Assembly: GCF_000745485.1 (NCBI RefSeq)
Contig: NZ_JQJK01000015.1
Span: 124,001-188,000, forward strand
Direction: 5' to 3'
DNA length: 64,000 nucleotides
From: Methanobacterium veterum
GTDB taxonomy: Archaea; Methanobacteriota; Methanobacteria; Methanobacteriales; Methanobacteriaceae
Positions 1 through 11,745 of the stretch are shown here, piece after piece. Position numbers and translations under genes: made by a program. The notes under the pieces were generated by a model. The model searched no databases. It saw only the letters and a list, made by a program, of their open reading frames with translations, and was not told where the DNA came from. Positions within the stretch are counted from its first letter, which is position 1, and each line of letters starts with the position of its first letter.

Positions 1-27
1 TCCCAAGGTGGGTTCTATCCTGAATAA
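1..27 (+). CDS. mcrG: Methyl-coenzyme M reductase gamma subunit, C-terminal end only
   Basis: The first 27 bases read in frame as SQGGFYPE followed by TAA. This resembles the end of McrG in Methanothermobacter (SQGGFNLE, from memory), and McrG is the expected gene directly upstream of mcrA in the mcrBDCGA operon. Only eight residues are visible, so the call rests on this short match plus gene order. The stop lies 17 bases before the mcrA start. Confidence 0.8.
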   Translation, partial: SQGGFYPE

Positions 28-44
28 TCAGGAGGGTGATTAAT

Positions 45-1695
<1,651 letters not shown>

Positions 1696-1697
<2 letters not shown>

Positions 1698-1727
1698 ATA
1701 GGTGTAACGCAAACACCTATTTTTTTT
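1696..1727 (+). terminator. Hairpin plus T-run between mcrA and mtrE
   Basis: A perfect 10-bp stem (AAATAGGTGT at 1696-1705 with ACACCTATTT at 1713-1722, 7-nt loop) overlaps the mcrA stop and runs into seven T residues. It looks like an intrinsic terminator or attenuator. The mtr operon has no clear TATA box in the 60-bp gap, so read-through probably supplies mtr transcripts. Confidence 0.65.
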
Positions 1728-1756
1728 ATTTCATTGAAAACGAGGAGGAAAAAAAC

Positions 1757-2644
<888 letters not shown>

Positions 2645-2655
2645 GGAGGAATTAT

Positions 2656-3384
2656 ATGGATCCATTATTATTAATCGGCGCTGTAACCGCTGGTGGGCTC
2701 CTGATTGGTGGAGGTGTACACTTCATACCTGTAGGTGGTGCTCCAGCAGCTATGGCAACAGCAACAGGTGTAGGAACCGGTACTGCTATGCTTGCAGCCG
2801 GTGGTGGTATGACAGGACTCATAACCGCAGCTGCTATGACCGGTCAATCACTCCCACTTATCCTGGCAGCAGGTGCTATCGGTTCAGGTTTAATGCTCGG
2901 TATAACCATGCTTGCAGGTAACTTCATATACGTATGGGGTGTAGGATGTGTACCATCATCAGCAAAAGTAGATGTAGACCCAATAACCAAAATGGAACAA
3001 AGTAAATATGTAACACCAGGTACCGAAGGTCACGGAATACCTACCGTTTGTTTTGTAAGCGGAATTATAGGCGGACTTTTAGGTGGAATTGGTGGAGGAT
3101 TAATTTATTACGCTCTTTACAATGCACTTACTGCAACTACAGCTTATGCAGTACCTGCAGGATCAACATTTTCTTTAGCTGCCGCAACACTTGCAGGAAT
3201 ATTCGCTTTAGGAACATTCTTCATAAATGCGGTTGTAGCTTCCTATAACATAGGAGGTACTATAGAAGGATTCCACGATCCTAAGTTCAAAAGACTCCCT
3301 AGAGGAGCATTAGCTTGTATAATTGTATCACTCGTGGTAGGAATTGTAGGAGCATTATTAGTTCAAGGCGGAGGTGTATTATAA
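2656..3384 (+). CDS. mtrD: Tetrahydromethanopterin S-methyltransferase subunit D
   Basis: Membrane subunit of the Mtr sodium pump, 242 residues. The N-terminus ([20 protein letters not shown]) and the Gly/Ala-rich spans are typical of MtrD; a conserved hydrophilic loop near residues 95-125 carries the [17 protein letters not shown] segment. AGGAGG precedes the ATG. The stop codon overlaps the mtrC start in a TAATG arrangement, which indicates translational coupling. Confidence 0.97.
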   Translation: MDPLLLIGAVTAGGLLIGGGVHFIPVGGAPAAMATATGVGTGTAMLAAGGGMTGLITAAAMTGQSLPLILAAGAIGSGLMLGITMLAGNFIYVWGVGCVPSSAKVDVDPITKMEQSKYVTPGTEGHGIPTVCFVSGIIGGLLGGIGGGLIYYALYNALTATTAYAVPAGSTFSLAAATLAGIFALGTFFINAVVASYNIGGTIEGFHDPKFKRLPRGALACIIVSLVVGIVGALLVQGGGVL

Positions 3385-4202
3385 TGTCAGCAGCAGGCGG
3401 AGGACCCGCAGGTGCAGATGTATCAGCTTCAAAAACTATAGCTCTTGGAGTTATAGGTGGCCTTGTAGGTATATACGTAGCACCATTCCTTGGTCCAGTA
3501 GTTGGAGCACTTACAGCATCACTTGGTGCAGTCGCAGCCATAATATGGGGTGCTGACGCTATAAGAAGAGTTGCAAGTTACGGTTTAGGTACTGGTGTAC
3601 CTTCAATCGGATATATGTCACTCGCTATAGGTATCATAGGATCATTAGCTGGAATAGCAGGCGTAGCCCTATTTGGATCAAGCTTAGCTCTTGCAGGCCC
3701 TGTTTTAGGATTTGTTATAGCTATGATAGTAGGTGCAATAGTTGCTTTAGTAGCTAGAAAAATAGTTAAAATGAAAATACCAGTTTTAGTACCATGTACA
3801 ACTGAAATTGCAGGCGCATCTGCTTTGTCTGTAATTGGATTTTCAGTAGCTATAGCCGGAAGTTTATCCATGGCAGCAATACAGACTTCAGTTATTTCAA
3901 CTGGATTTATAGCACTGCTCTTCATATTGAACACAATGGCTATCCAGCACCCATTCAACGCATGTTTGGGACCAAACGAAAAACAGACAAGGACCCTTAA
4001 ACTCGCTGCAGCAACTGGTTTTATTTCCATGGCAGTAGTAGGCTTAATAGCATTACTAGCATCAGGCAACTCATGGGTTGCTATAGTTCCTATAATCGGT
4101 GCTTTAGCATGGTTAGTATCAGTCAAAGCATTTATAGGTGCATCAACCGAAGACGCAGCATCAGTTGCATGGTCCGGTATGCCTAAAGAAGAGGAGCTCT
4201 AA
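3384..4202 (+). CDS. mtrC: Tetrahydromethanopterin S-methyltransferase subunit C
   Basis: Membrane subunit of Mtr, 272 residues with roughly seven hydrophobic spans and a short charged tail (MPKEEEL). The open frame extends further upstream, but the ATG at 3384 gives the family N-terminus [18 protein letters not shown] and overlaps the mtrD stop by one base. With MtrD and MtrE it forms the membrane part coupled to sodium export; that role is family knowledge. Confidence 0.96.
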   Translation: MSAAGGGPAGADVSASKTIALGVIGGLVGIYVAPFLGPVVGALTASLGAVAAIIWGADAIRRVASYGLGTGVPSIGYMSLAIGIIGSLAGIAGVALFGSSLALAGPVLGFVIAMIVGAIVALVARKIVKMKIPVLVPCTTEIAGASALSVIGFSVAIAGSLSMAAIQTSVISTGFIALLFILNTMAIQHPFNACLGPNEKQTRTLKLAAATGFISMAVVGLIALLASGNSWVAIVPIIGALAWLVSVKAFIGASTEDAASVAWSGMPKEEEL

Positions 4203-4214
4203 GGAGGAATAAAG

Positions 4215-4520
4215 ATGGCAGAAATTTTACCTTTAGTAAAAGTTGTTCCTGAAATGAACCTGACCCTTGACCCTTCTACAGGTAAATTAGGGGCCGCAGT
4301 AGGCGGTGCAGTAATAGTTTCCTTAGACACAGTAAACGAACAATTAGATGAATTAGAAATTGCAGTAGAAGATTTATATACATCCTTAGATCCAACAACT
4401 GTTTCCCCTGGATCCTATCCTGGAAGGGAAGGAACTTATATGATTGCAGGTAAACTAACCAACGTGGTCTACGGATTTATAGTAGGGCTAATACTGCTTG
4501 TCGCTCTATTTGGAATTTAG
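4215..4520 (+). CDS. mtrB: Tetrahydromethanopterin S-methyltransferase subunit B
   Basis: Small Mtr subunit of 101 residues: a hydrophilic N-terminal part ([20 protein letters not shown], then a short heptad-like [14 protein letters not shown] helix) and one C-terminal membrane span ([18 protein letters not shown]). GGAGG at 4203-4207 precedes the ATG. The same tail architecture recurs in MtrA, MtrF and MtrG of this operon, in line with a bundle of single-span subunits around the MtrCDE core. Confidence 0.96.
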   Translation: MAEILPLVKVVPEMNLTLDPSTGKLGAAVGGAVIVSLDTVNEQLDELEIAVEDLYTSLDPTTVSPGSYPGREGTYMIAGKLTNVVYGFIVGLILLVALFGI

Positions 4521-4532
4521 GAGGTGTTTTAG

Positions 4533-5252
4533 TTGGCTGATAAGAAATCACCCGCAGAAGGATGGCCTGTGGTTAACGGGGATTACATAGTCGGTGACCC
4601 TGAAAGCCCTGTAGCAGCAACAACACTCGGATCACACAACGAAGACGTAGTTGCAGCGGCTGGAACTGCTCTTGCAGGACCATGTAAAACCGAAAACCTG
4701 GGAGTCGAAAAGATGGTTGCAAACCTGATATCAAACCCTAACATAAGGTTCCTTATATTATGTGGATCTGAAGTGCAGGGACATATTACAGGTCAAAGTA
4801 TAGAAGCTCTACACGCTAACGGTGTAGATGAAAAAAGAAAAATTGCCGGTGCAACCGGTGCTATACCATTCATCGAAAATATTCCAGATGAAGGTATAGA
4901 AAGGTTCCAGCAACAGTTAGAAATCGTAAGTATGATTGATATAGAAGATGCTGGACAGATTCAAGCTAAAGTTAAAGAGTGTATTGAAAAAGACCCAGGT
5001 GCATTCGAAGAAGAAGCAATGGTCATTAAAGTGGAAGAAGGTGGCGCAGAGGAAGAAGAAGGCGAAGAAATAAGGCCTGTAGCTCCTGAAACAGCGTTAA
5101 TCGAAGCTAGAATGCGTAACATTCAAACTCAGGTTAAAAGCGTGGGTGGATTACAGAGAATGTTTGCAGGTATGTACTCTGGAAAAGTTCAGGGAATCAT
5201 GCTTGGTTTAGCCTTTACACTGGTCATTGGAACCATACTACTCTTAAAATAA
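4533..5252 (+). CDS. mtrA: Tetrahydromethanopterin S-methyltransferase subunit A (corrinoid subunit)
   Basis: Cobamide-carrying subunit that receives the methyl group from methyl-H4MPT (with MtrH) and gives it to CoM. The 239-residue product has the corrinoid domain in about residues 1-165, with His84 in CGSEVQGHITG matching the known axial cobalt ligand position. An acidic linker (EEGGAEEEEGEE) and one C-terminal membrane helix follow. Translation begins at TTG 4533 behind GGAGGTG at 4520-4526; no in-frame ATG would give the MADKKSPAEGWPVVNGDY N-terminus. Confidence 0.97.
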   Translation: MADKKSPAEGWPVVNGDYIVGDPESPVAATTLGSHNEDVVAAAGTALAGPCKTENLGVEKMVANLISNPNIRFLILCGSEVQGHITGQSIEALHANGVDEKRKIAGATGAIPFIENIPDEGIERFQQQLEIVSMIDIEDAGQIQAKVKECIEKDPGAFEEEAMVIKVEEGGAEEEEGEEIRPVAPETALIEARMRNIQTQVKSVGGLQRMFAGMYSGKVQGIMLGLAFTLVIGTILLLK

Positions 5253-5264
5253 TGGGGGTTTTAG

Positions 5265-5459
5265 ATGTTAATATCAAATAAACCTAATGTTAGAGGCATA
5301 AGAAAAGTAGCAGAAGATGTAAAATACCGAACAGGATTAATCGGTAGAGATCAGAGGTTATTTGCCGGACTTATAGCCACCAGAATTGAGGGTATGGTTA
5401 TGGGTTTTATACTGGCAATACTCTTAGTAGGACTCCCAATTTTATGGGTAATAAAATAA
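5265..5459 (+). CDS. mtrF: Tetrahydromethanopterin S-methyltransferase subunit F
   Basis: Small Mtr subunit of 64 residues with one C-terminal membrane helix. Its part RDQRLFAGLIATRIEGMVMGF visibly parallels the C-terminal part of MtrA (LQRMFAGMYSGKVQGIMLGL), so the two anchors are paralogous. The gene begins 12 bp after mtrA behind a GGGGG stretch and ends 15 bp before mtrG. Confidence 0.95.
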   Translation: MLISNKPNVRGIRKVAEDVKYRTGLIGRDQRLFAGLIATRIEGMVMGFILAILLVGLPILWVIK

Positions 5460-5474
5460 AGGGGCATGATAAAT

Positions 5475-5717
5475 ATGGCAGAAGATAATATACCAACCGT
5501 AATTGTCCCGTCCGACGATTTCAATAAAGCTAATGAGAGATTAGACGACATGGAAGAAAAAGTAGAATTCACATGGGGTGAAGTCTCTCAAAGAATGGGT
5601 CAACAGATCGGTAGGGATATAGGTATCCTATACGGAATAATAATAGGACTCATAATCCTGTTTATAACATTCAAAGTAGTAGCAATAGGCGCAATACTAC
5701 AATCTTTAGGCGTGTAA
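5475..5717 (+). CDS. mtrG: Tetrahydromethanopterin S-methyltransferase subunit G
   Basis: Small single-span Mtr subunit of 80 residues: a charged N-terminal helix ([22 protein letters not shown]) and a membrane helix ([14 protein letters not shown]). An upstream in-frame ATG at 5466 exists, but the GGGG at 5461-5464 is correctly spaced only for the ATG at 5475, which gives the family start [18 protein letters not shown]. Confidence 0.95.
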   Translation: MAEDNIPTVIVPSDDFNKANERLDDMEEKVEFTWGEVSQRMGQQIGRDIGILYGIIIGLIILFITFKVVAIGAILQSLGV

Positions 5718-5733
5718 ATTAGGAGGTTTACAT

Positions 5734-6666
<933 letters not shown>

Positions 6667-6678
6667 GTGTTTAAATTT

Positions 6679-6716
6679 AAGAGGCGGTTTGAATCGCTCT
6701 CTTTCCCTATTTTTTT
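6679..6716 (+). terminator. Terminator-like hairpin after mtrH
   Basis: AAGAGGCG at 6679-6686 pairs with CGCTCTCTT at 6695-6703, with one bulged base and an 8-nt loop. A T-rich run ending in seven T residues follows at 6710-6716. It closes the mtr operon. Confidence 0.6.
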
Positions 6717-6874
6717 ACTGTTCTCTCAAAAATCTCGATTTTTTAAAGATTTGCAACACCTCAAATAATCTATTTTTGAAGTTTTCGAGTTAAATTGCAT
6801 GTATTTTTAAAAATACGTATTTTTCTGCTATTTAAAAACGAATTATTTTTAAAATTTAAAAAAATTTCACAAGA

Positions 6875-6883
6875 TTTATATCC
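6875..6883 (+). promoter_or_regulatory. Predicted TATA box for marker protein 14 gene
   Basis: TTTATATCC follows a purine-rich stretch in the only GC-containing patch of this AT-rich gap. Archaeal spacing puts the transcript start near 6903, which would give a leader of about 135 nt containing the hairpins at 6913-7030. The start site is inferred from spacing only. Confidence 0.45.
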
Positions 6884-6912
6884 TCTTCTGTAAAATCTAT
6901 TTACAGTTTTAA

Positions 6913-7030
6913 TTTTTGGGAGTTGAAGGAAAACCTACGATTTTCCTGAACCCAAAAAAATAGGAAATTTTTTGGAGGTTGAAGGAAATTCATATAATTT
7001 CCGAAACCCCAAATCAAAGATTTGGAGGGG
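6913..7030 (+). repeat. Short-hairpin array 1 in leader of marker protein 14 gene
   Basis: Three hairpin units follow each other. TTTTTGGG (6913-6920) pairs with CCCAAAAA (6950-6957) around an inner GGAAAA/TTTTCC hairpin. GGAAATT/AATTTCC (7-bp arms) is flanked by GGTT and AACC. CCAAATC (7009-7015) pairs with GATTTGG (7019-7025) across loop AAA. The unit GTTGAAGG...CCTGAAC also occurs in the array upstream of sufC. A perfect palindrome, GTATTTTTAAAAATAC, lies nearby at 6801-6816. Confidence 0.7.
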
Positions 7031-7037
7031 TATTTCA

Positions 7038-8519
7038 TTGTCATTATTGGGGAAAATATTCAGCAGAGGTCCAAAACCAGTTATAGCAAAAAGCAGGTAC
7101 GTATCTATTGAAGATGTGAAAGCAACAGCGTTTACCAAAAAAAGAGCGGGTGCAGGGCTTTCAACGAAGCCTGAGACTTATTATATTGTTGCTTCTGTAG
7201 AGCTCGGAAACACAACTACAAAATGTATTCTTACAGCCACAAATCTTGAAACAAGTAAAACTTATCTTCTTGACAAAACAGTTAAGATGACAAGGGATAT
7301 CAGACCTCCAAAGCCTGGAGAAAATGTCTTTGGTGAAACTGTATGGGAAGTAGAACTTACAAAAGAGTCAGTTTCTGAAATGGTGAGAGATACTATCCTT
7401 GAATCAGTAAAACGTTCTAAGATTGATATAGATAAAGATCTGGATTTTGTTGTGCGTTCAACAGGAGTTACTGCAGGATTTGCTTCTCCTAAAGAAGTTG
7501 GAGATCTTATAATTGCCCTTGCAGACGGATGTCTTGATGCAGGAATTCCTCCAAGTAAGATGGCTCCTGCGATGTCTAAAGAAAGCTTCCCTGAAAGGTT
7601 AAGGGATTATACATTGATTGAAAAGGTCATGTTTGACGGTGCTGTTGTAAGTGTACTCCCACCTACTGGAAAAGCAGTTGTTGCAAATGAAATGGAAGGG
7701 GAACTCGTTACTGCAGGTATTAAAGTCGGTGCTAAATGGACTAATATTGATTTCCGTAACCCATGTGTTTCAATGGATTTTGGAACAACTCTTGCAGGCA
7801 GGATAACAAACGGGCAGGAACCTTATGCACGGACAATTGGAAATTTCTGCGGGCTTGCAGGGGCAGTATCTGATTCAATAATACGCGGAACTGAAAAAGT
7901 GGATAAACGGGGTGGAGCAGCTTTAGATCTGTATTCAAGGGATATATTAAAAAAAGCAGACTGGAAAGCAGCCGAAGAATATGCTGAACGTGCCCATGAT
8001 TATATAGATATAAGAAAAGTTCCTGAAAACAGGGACAGATTTGGAACAGTGCCTGTAGATCCGAAGGCAGCGTATGATGCTGGAACAACTCTTATAGGAT
8101 GTGATGTAGGTAAAAATGGGGATAAAATCCCTAAATTAACTGATCTAGGTCATGAAATTTACGCTGAAAGCGGAATACACACACTTTTTGCAACACTTGA
8201 CTATGTAAGTGCAAATATTGTAAAAAGACTGGGTGATGAAGCATTTGAAGAAGGAGTTATTGAACCAGGTTCCATGCTTGGGGTAACAGGAAGAGCTGGA
8301 ATAACTGGAAGAAAACCTGAATTTGTCCTTGATTATTCTAAAGATAAATTCAGCGGCACCATCTTTGTATCCGATGCACTAGCAATGGGTGCTGCTGTAA
8401 TGGCAAGGTGTATGAATTCCATGGGGACACCACATATTCCTATCGGCGGAAAACAGGGCGGTGCATGTATACTGGGCCAGCGAAGAAAGATGCAGAAACA
8501 AAAGGGCATGATAGATTAG
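7038..8519 (+). CDS. Methanogenesis marker protein 14 (ASKHA-type ATPase-like)
   Basis: Conserved protein of methanogens (marker 14 family), 493 residues, function not established. Two segments look like the phosphate loops of the actin/sugar-kinase ATPase fold: VASVELGNTTTKCILTATN near residue 45-65 and VSMDFGTTLAGRITNG near residue 245. Such ATPases reactivate corrinoid or radical enzymes, so a maintenance role for Mtr or Mcr is conceivable but only inferred from fold and position behind mtrH. The open frame runs upstream to 6972, but TTG 7038 is the best start: GGAGGGG at 7024-7030 is 7 nt away and the product then begins MSLLGKIFSRGPKPVIAKSR. That ribosome site abuts the 3' arm of a hairpin. 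Confidence 0.85.
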   Translation: MSLLGKIFSRGPKPVIAKSRYVSIEDVKATAFTKKRAGAGLSTKPETYYIVASVELGNTTTKCILTATNLETSKTYLLDKTVKMTRDIRPPKPGENVFGETVWEVELTKESVSEMVRDTILESVKRSKIDIDKDLDFVVRSTGVTAGFASPKEVGDLIIALADGCLDAGIPPSKMAPAMSKESFPERLRDYTLIEKVMFDGAVVSVLPPTGKAVVANEMEGELVTAGIKVGAKWTNIDFRNPCVSMDFGTTLAGRITNGQEPYARTIGNFCGLAGAVSDSIIRGTEKVDKRGGAALDLYSRDILKKADWKAAEEYAERAHDYIDIRKVPENRDRFGTVPVDPKAAYDAGTTLIGCDVGKNGDKIPKLTDLGHEIYAESGIHTLFATLDYVSANIVKRLGDEAFEEGVIEPGSMLGVTGRAGITGRKPEFVLDYSKDKFSGTIFVSDALAMGAAVMARCMNSMGTPHIPIGGKQGGACILGQRRKMQKQKGMID

Positions 8520-8871
8520 CTGCTTTGATACAGCATATATCATGTTCAATATGAACTATGCATTTTAATTAACTAAAGATAGCAGATGGATTAATGTATA
8601 CAATAATGTTGTTTTATTTCATTTGTTTAGTTTCTATTTTTGTGATTTATTTTTTGATACTTTCTATAAATGTTCAGAACTCACTGAATCTAGATATTAG
8701 GTTTAGTTCATTTATATTTAATAATTTTTTACAAATTTATCGTAATATTTTTTAGCTACAACTTTCAATAATTAACTTCAGTATGAGGAATTTATTTAAT
8801 TAATTTGTATTAAATGAGCTTGTGGATTTATTTGATTTAATACTACTTTAAAATTAAAAGGAGAGGATATT
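8520..8871. other. AT-rich intergenic region
   Basis: About 350 bp of low-complexity AT-rich DNA. It holds no convincing terminator, RNA gene or coding frame. A weak TATA-like stretch (TTTATATTTAAT, near 8710) and the ribosome site AAGGAGAGG of the next gene are the only recognisable signals. Confidence 0.5.
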
Positions 8872-9075
8872 ATGCGTGAAGTAACTTCAGAAGATGTAAT
8901 AACTTCCTTAAAAGGAGTATCTTATCCTGCAACTAAAAAAGAAATGGTTGAACAAGCTAAGAAGAATAATGCTTCTGATGATATTGTTCATGTAATAGAA
9001 AATCTTCCGAGGGAAAAATTTAGAACAACCGTTGATATTGCTACCCTTTTTGAGGACAAATCAAGGAGACATTGA
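8872..9075 (+). CDS. DUF2795 family small protein
   Basis: A 67-residue soluble protein with the DUF2795 pattern: a helix (REVTSEDVITSLKG), the motif VSYPATKKEMVEQAKKNNA, and the tail LPREKFRTTVDIATLF. The family is a small helical domain of unknown function found in bacteria and archaea. AAGGAGAGG just upstream of the ATG supports the start. It stands alone between two noncoding stretches; a dense hairpin array follows. Confidence 0.75.
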   Translation: MREVTSEDVITSLKGVSYPATKKEMVEQAKKNNASDDIVHVIENLPREKFRTTVDIATLFEDKSRRH

Positions 9076-9123
9076 ATTTACTCAAATTCGAATTTTAAAA
9101 TAAAATAAGTTAAAGTTAGAATG

Positions 9124-9325
9124 CCCTTGAACATTTTATGTTAGGGGCCCTCGAATGCGAATCATTCGGGGCACCGAAAATCGTAGATTTTCGAAAGCAT
9201 GTAAAAATTCAAAGAATTTTTACGGTTGCAAATCCGAGCGTGCGAATCTTGTTTTTGCATGCCCCGAAATTCTTTTGGAATTTCGAGGGATTTGCAAACA
9301 TTGAAAAAATTTCTAATTTTTTCAA
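9124..9325. repeat. Short-hairpin array 2, nested
   Basis: At least six inverted repeats are packed into 200 bp between converging genes. They include CGAATG/CATTCG (9152-9168), CGAAAATC/GATTTTCG with loop GTA (9175-9193), perfect 10-bp arms GTAAAAATTC/GAATTTTTAC with loop AAA (9201-9223), CGAAATTC/GAATTTCG (9265-9285) and TTGAAAAAAT/ATTTTTTCAA (9301-9325). A long-range perfect 10-bp pair, TTGCAAATCC (9226-9235) with GGATTTGCAA (9288-9297), encloses one of these. The last hairpin overlaps the htpX stop codon. Confidence 0.8.
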
Positions 9326-10182
9326 AAGGATTTTAGCTCTTCTAACCTTTTTATTCTCTCATTTATTGGAGGGTGAGTTGAAAATAAATTCATTAAAGTT
9401 TGTGTTTTTCCTCCAAATGGATTTACTATAAACATGTGGGCTGTTGCAGGATTTGCATCCTTCATTGGTCTTGCACTAGCTCCCATTTGAAGTTTTCTTA
9501 AGGCATCAGCAAGGGCCCATGGTTTTCCAGAAATATTTGCGCCACTTGCATCAGCTTTGTATTCTCTGGTTCTGCTTACTGCAAGTTGAATTATTGTAGC
9601 AGCTATTGGAGCAAGTAAAGACATTGCAATAAGTCCTATTATATCTTCTCCATCTTCTCCACCACCAAGAAACGCAAAAAACCCTGCATAATTTGCAATC
9701 ATAACTATAGCTCCACTTATTGTGGCAACTACTGAACTTATTAGTATATCTCTATTTTTAACGTGTCCAAGTTCGTGAGCTATAACTCCTTCAAGCTCAT
9801 CTCTACTTAGTAAATTAAGTATCCCTGTAGTTACAGCTACAACTGCATTTTTTGGGTTTCTACCAGTTGCAAAAGCATTTGGAGTAGCACTTTCAACTAT
9901 TGCAACTTTAGGTTTTGGAATTCCTGCGTTCTGCGCAAGTTCAGATACAATTGAATGGAGTTCTGGAGCTTCCTGCTCTGATACTTCCTTTGCACCATAC
10001 ATCCTAAGTACAATTTTGTCCGAAAAGAAATATGAACTAAAATTCATGACAATGGCTATTACAAAGAAGATTGATCCTCCAAGAAGTCCTGCTCCGAATA
10101 ATGATCCTATGAAATATCCTATAACTATCAATAAGCCAGTTAATATACTTAATAATAGCACAGTTTTAATGTTTTCAAACAT
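9322..10182 (-). CDS. htpX: HtpX-family membrane zinc metalloprotease
   Basis: Membrane-bound M48 endopeptidase that removes damaged membrane proteins. The 286-residue product has two N-terminal membrane helices ([18 protein letters not shown] and [14 protein letters not shown]), the catalytic zinc motif [13 protein letters not shown] near residue 140 with the third zinc ligand expected in [13 protein letters not shown], and two more hydrophobic segments between them. GGTGAT upstream of the ATG is the ribosome site. It is monocistronic and converges on the DUF2795 gene through hairpin array 2. Confidence 0.93.
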   Translation of the reverse strand: MFENIKTVLLLSILTGLLIVIGYFIGSLFGAGLLGGSIFFVIAIVMNFSSYFFSDKIVLRMYGAKEVSEQEAPELHSIVSELAQNAGIPKPKVAIVESATPNAFATGRNPKNAVVAVTTGILNLLSRDELEGVIAHELGHVKNRDILISSVVATISGAIVMIANYAGFFAFLGGGEDGEDIIGLIAMSLLAPIAATIIQLAVSRTREYKADASGANISGKPWALADALRKLQMGASARPMKDANPATAHMFIVNPFGGKTQTLMNLFSTHPPINERIKRLEELKSF

Positions 10183-10343
10183 TTGATTATCACCAGATTT
10201 TTTAAACTTTAGTTTAATTTTTTTTGTTTTTTTATTTAACTCAGGTTACTAAAAGATCACAATACTATAAAATGTAAGTCTATGTATATAAACTTTGTGT
10301 GACTAAATTCAAATTATAAATAATTAAATTTTGGTGTTTTAAG

Positions 10344-10937
10344 ATGGTAACTGCGCTAATAATGGCTGGGGGAAAAGGAACAAGGATGGGACTTGAGGTA
10401 GAAAAACCACTTGTTGAAATAAATGGAAAGCCAATGATTCAGTATGTAATTTGCGCGCTTAAAAATACGGATAAAATCAATAAAATAATTGTTGCAACAA
10501 GTAAAAACACTCCAGAAACTAAAACATTTTTAAATGAACAGGGTATTAATATAATTGAAACCCCTGGAGACGGTTATGTAAATGATCTTGGTTTTATCAT
10601 TTCTAATTTTGAATTAGATGATGTTTTACTTACTGTAACTGCAGATTTGCCCCTTATAAATAGTGATATAATTGATTATGTCATTGAAGAATATGAAAAG
10701 TCTAATAAACCTGCTATGAGTGTTTTAGTCCCGATACATGTATTTGAAAAATATGGTATCAAACCAACTATGGTGTTTGAAAATCTAATACCATCTGGAT
10801 TAAATATATTAAGAAGTATTAACAAGACACAAGATGAGAAAGTTTTAATTATAGAAAGAATAGAACTAGCCTTAAACATTAATACATGTGAAGACATAAA
10901 ACTTCTTAAGAAGCTATTGGGTGATCAGGATGAATGA
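10344..10937 (+). CDS. cobY: Adenosylcobinamide-phosphate guanylyltransferase
   Basis: GTP:adenosylcobinamide-phosphate guanylyltransferase, the archaeal non-orthologous replacement of CobU, which makes adenosylcobinamide-GDP for CobS. The 197-residue protein begins with the nucleotidyltransferase loop MVTALIMAGGKGTRMG, followed by EKPLVEINGKPMIQYV and the metal-binding region TVTADLPLIN. Its partner cobS lies elsewhere in this window. The stop overlaps the start of the PRC-barrel gene. Close relatives with other sugar-nucleotide substrates exist, but length and sequence fit CobY. Confidence 0.82.
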   Translation: MVTALIMAGGKGTRMGLEVEKPLVEINGKPMIQYVICALKNTDKINKIIVATSKNTPETKTFLNEQGINIIETPGDGYVNDLGFIISNFELDDVLLTVTADLPLINSDIIDYVIEEYEKSNKPAMSVLVPIHVFEKYGIKPTMVFENLIPSGLNILRSINKTQDEKVLIIERIELALNINTCEDIKLLKKLLGDQDE

Positions 10938-11202
10938 AGAGAGGAAACTTATTAAGGGAGAAGAAAAGATCTGGAGTGAAATTAAAGGGTATCAGGTTGC
11001 AACCAATAATGCACGTATATTGGGAGAACTTGACGAACTTATAATAAACGGTAAAACCGGAAAAATAACTGATGTCGTCATAAAAGTTGAAAAAGGCAGA
11101 AATATAAACGTTAAAGGCGCAAAGAAAAAAGGAGATCACCTTTTAGTTCCATTTGGAAAAGTTGAAAAAGTAGGCGAATTCATAATAATTTCAGAAGCTT
11201 AA
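10930..11202 (+). CDS. PRC-barrel domain protein
   Basis: A 90-residue protein built of one PRC-barrel: EIKGYQVATNNARILGELDELIINGKTGKITDVVIKVE, then HLLVPFGKVEKVGEFIIIS. Small archaeal PRC-barrel proteins are thought to take part in RNA or division functions; nothing here decides which. The start overlaps the cobY stop (ATG at 10930, second candidate ATG-less), so the two genes are probably cotranscribed. An in-frame GTG at 10921 is a possible alternative start. Confidence 0.75.
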   Translation: MNEERKLIKGEEKIWSEIKGYQVATNNARILGELDELIINGKTGKITDVVIKVEKGRNINVKGAKKKGDHLLVPFGKVEKVGEFIIISEA

Positions 11203-11230
11203 ATTTTTTTAATTTATAATTTTTTTAAGA

Positions 11231-11623
11231 TTATGTGCTGTTTTTAATTTGATTTTTTTTATGGGATTTTTGACCTGTATGTAGTTCATCATGATTTTCC
11301 CTGCGTCTAACCCATTCAACTAGAGGTATCAATGCTATTTGTAATTCTTTTCCTGATTCTGTGAGAGAATATTCTACCCTGGGAGGTGTTTCGCCGTAAA
11401 CATTTCTTTCTATTAATCCTTCATGTTCCAATGTTTTTAATGTATTTGAAAGAGTTTTTGGAGATATTTCCCCTATATTTTTTTTAATCTGATTGTATCG
11501 TAGTGGATCCTCTCTAAGTGATGTCAGCACGCACATCACCCATTTTTTACTTACCACATCCACTATGCCTCGAATGGGACAAAGGCAAAAAGCTTCTTTT
11601 TCACAATTACTTTCCTTGCACAT
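11231..11623 (-). CDS. HxlR-family transcriptional regulator
   Basis: Winged-helix regulator of 130 residues. CPIRGIVDVVSKKWVMCVLTSLREDPLRYNQIKKNI, SPKTLSNTLKTLEHEGLIER and the wing PRVEYSLTESGKELQ are the HxlR family signature. Five cysteines cluster in the N-terminal 35 residues (MCKESNCEKEAFCLCP), so redox, electrophile or metal sensing is plausible; this is inference. The gene is divergent from a Cys/His-rich small protein, and three GTATAC sites lie between them. Confidence 0.88.
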   Translation of the reverse strand: MCKESNCEKEAFCLCPIRGIVDVVSKKWVMCVLTSLREDPLRYNQIKKNIGEISPKTLSNTLKTLEHEGLIERNVYGETPPRVEYSLTESGKELQIALIPLVEWVRRRENHDELHTGQKSHKKNQIKNST

Positions 11624-11638
11624 ACCAGGTACCCTTCT

Positions 11639-11729
11639 GTATACTTTGTTTATTGATATAAACTTTTTATTTTAAATACTTTCTTTTGTATACTAGATAT
11701 TAGACACATACTTACTATTAAATGTATAC
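11639..11729. promoter_or_regulatory. Three GTATAC sites in the divergent hxlR promoter region
   Basis: TGTATACT or TGTATACC occurs at 11638-11645, 11687-11694 and 11723-11730. A leftward TATA-like element (ATATAAA, about 11656) serves the regulator and a rightward one (about 11694-11702) the small protein. The outer two GTATAC sites then sit near each predicted transcript start. Candidate operators for the HxlR protein; inferred from repetition and position. Confidence 0.4.
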
Positions 11730-11745
11730 CAGGAGATGATTTAAT

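Noticed and set aside
6923..7003. GGAA...TTCC pairs in array 1 as possible NrpR operators
   Set aside because: The spacing between half-sites is 11 bases, not 6, and they belong to the hairpin repeats.
8595..8759. 54-codon hydrophobic frame in the gap after marker protein 14
   Set aside because: It has no ribosome site, and its Phe/Ile/Leu-rich make-up is what very AT-rich DNA gives by chance.
9138..9431. 97-codon frame across hairpin array 2
   Set aside because: Its codons are the hairpin arms themselves, and it runs antisense into the end of htpX; no family resemblance or ribosome site.
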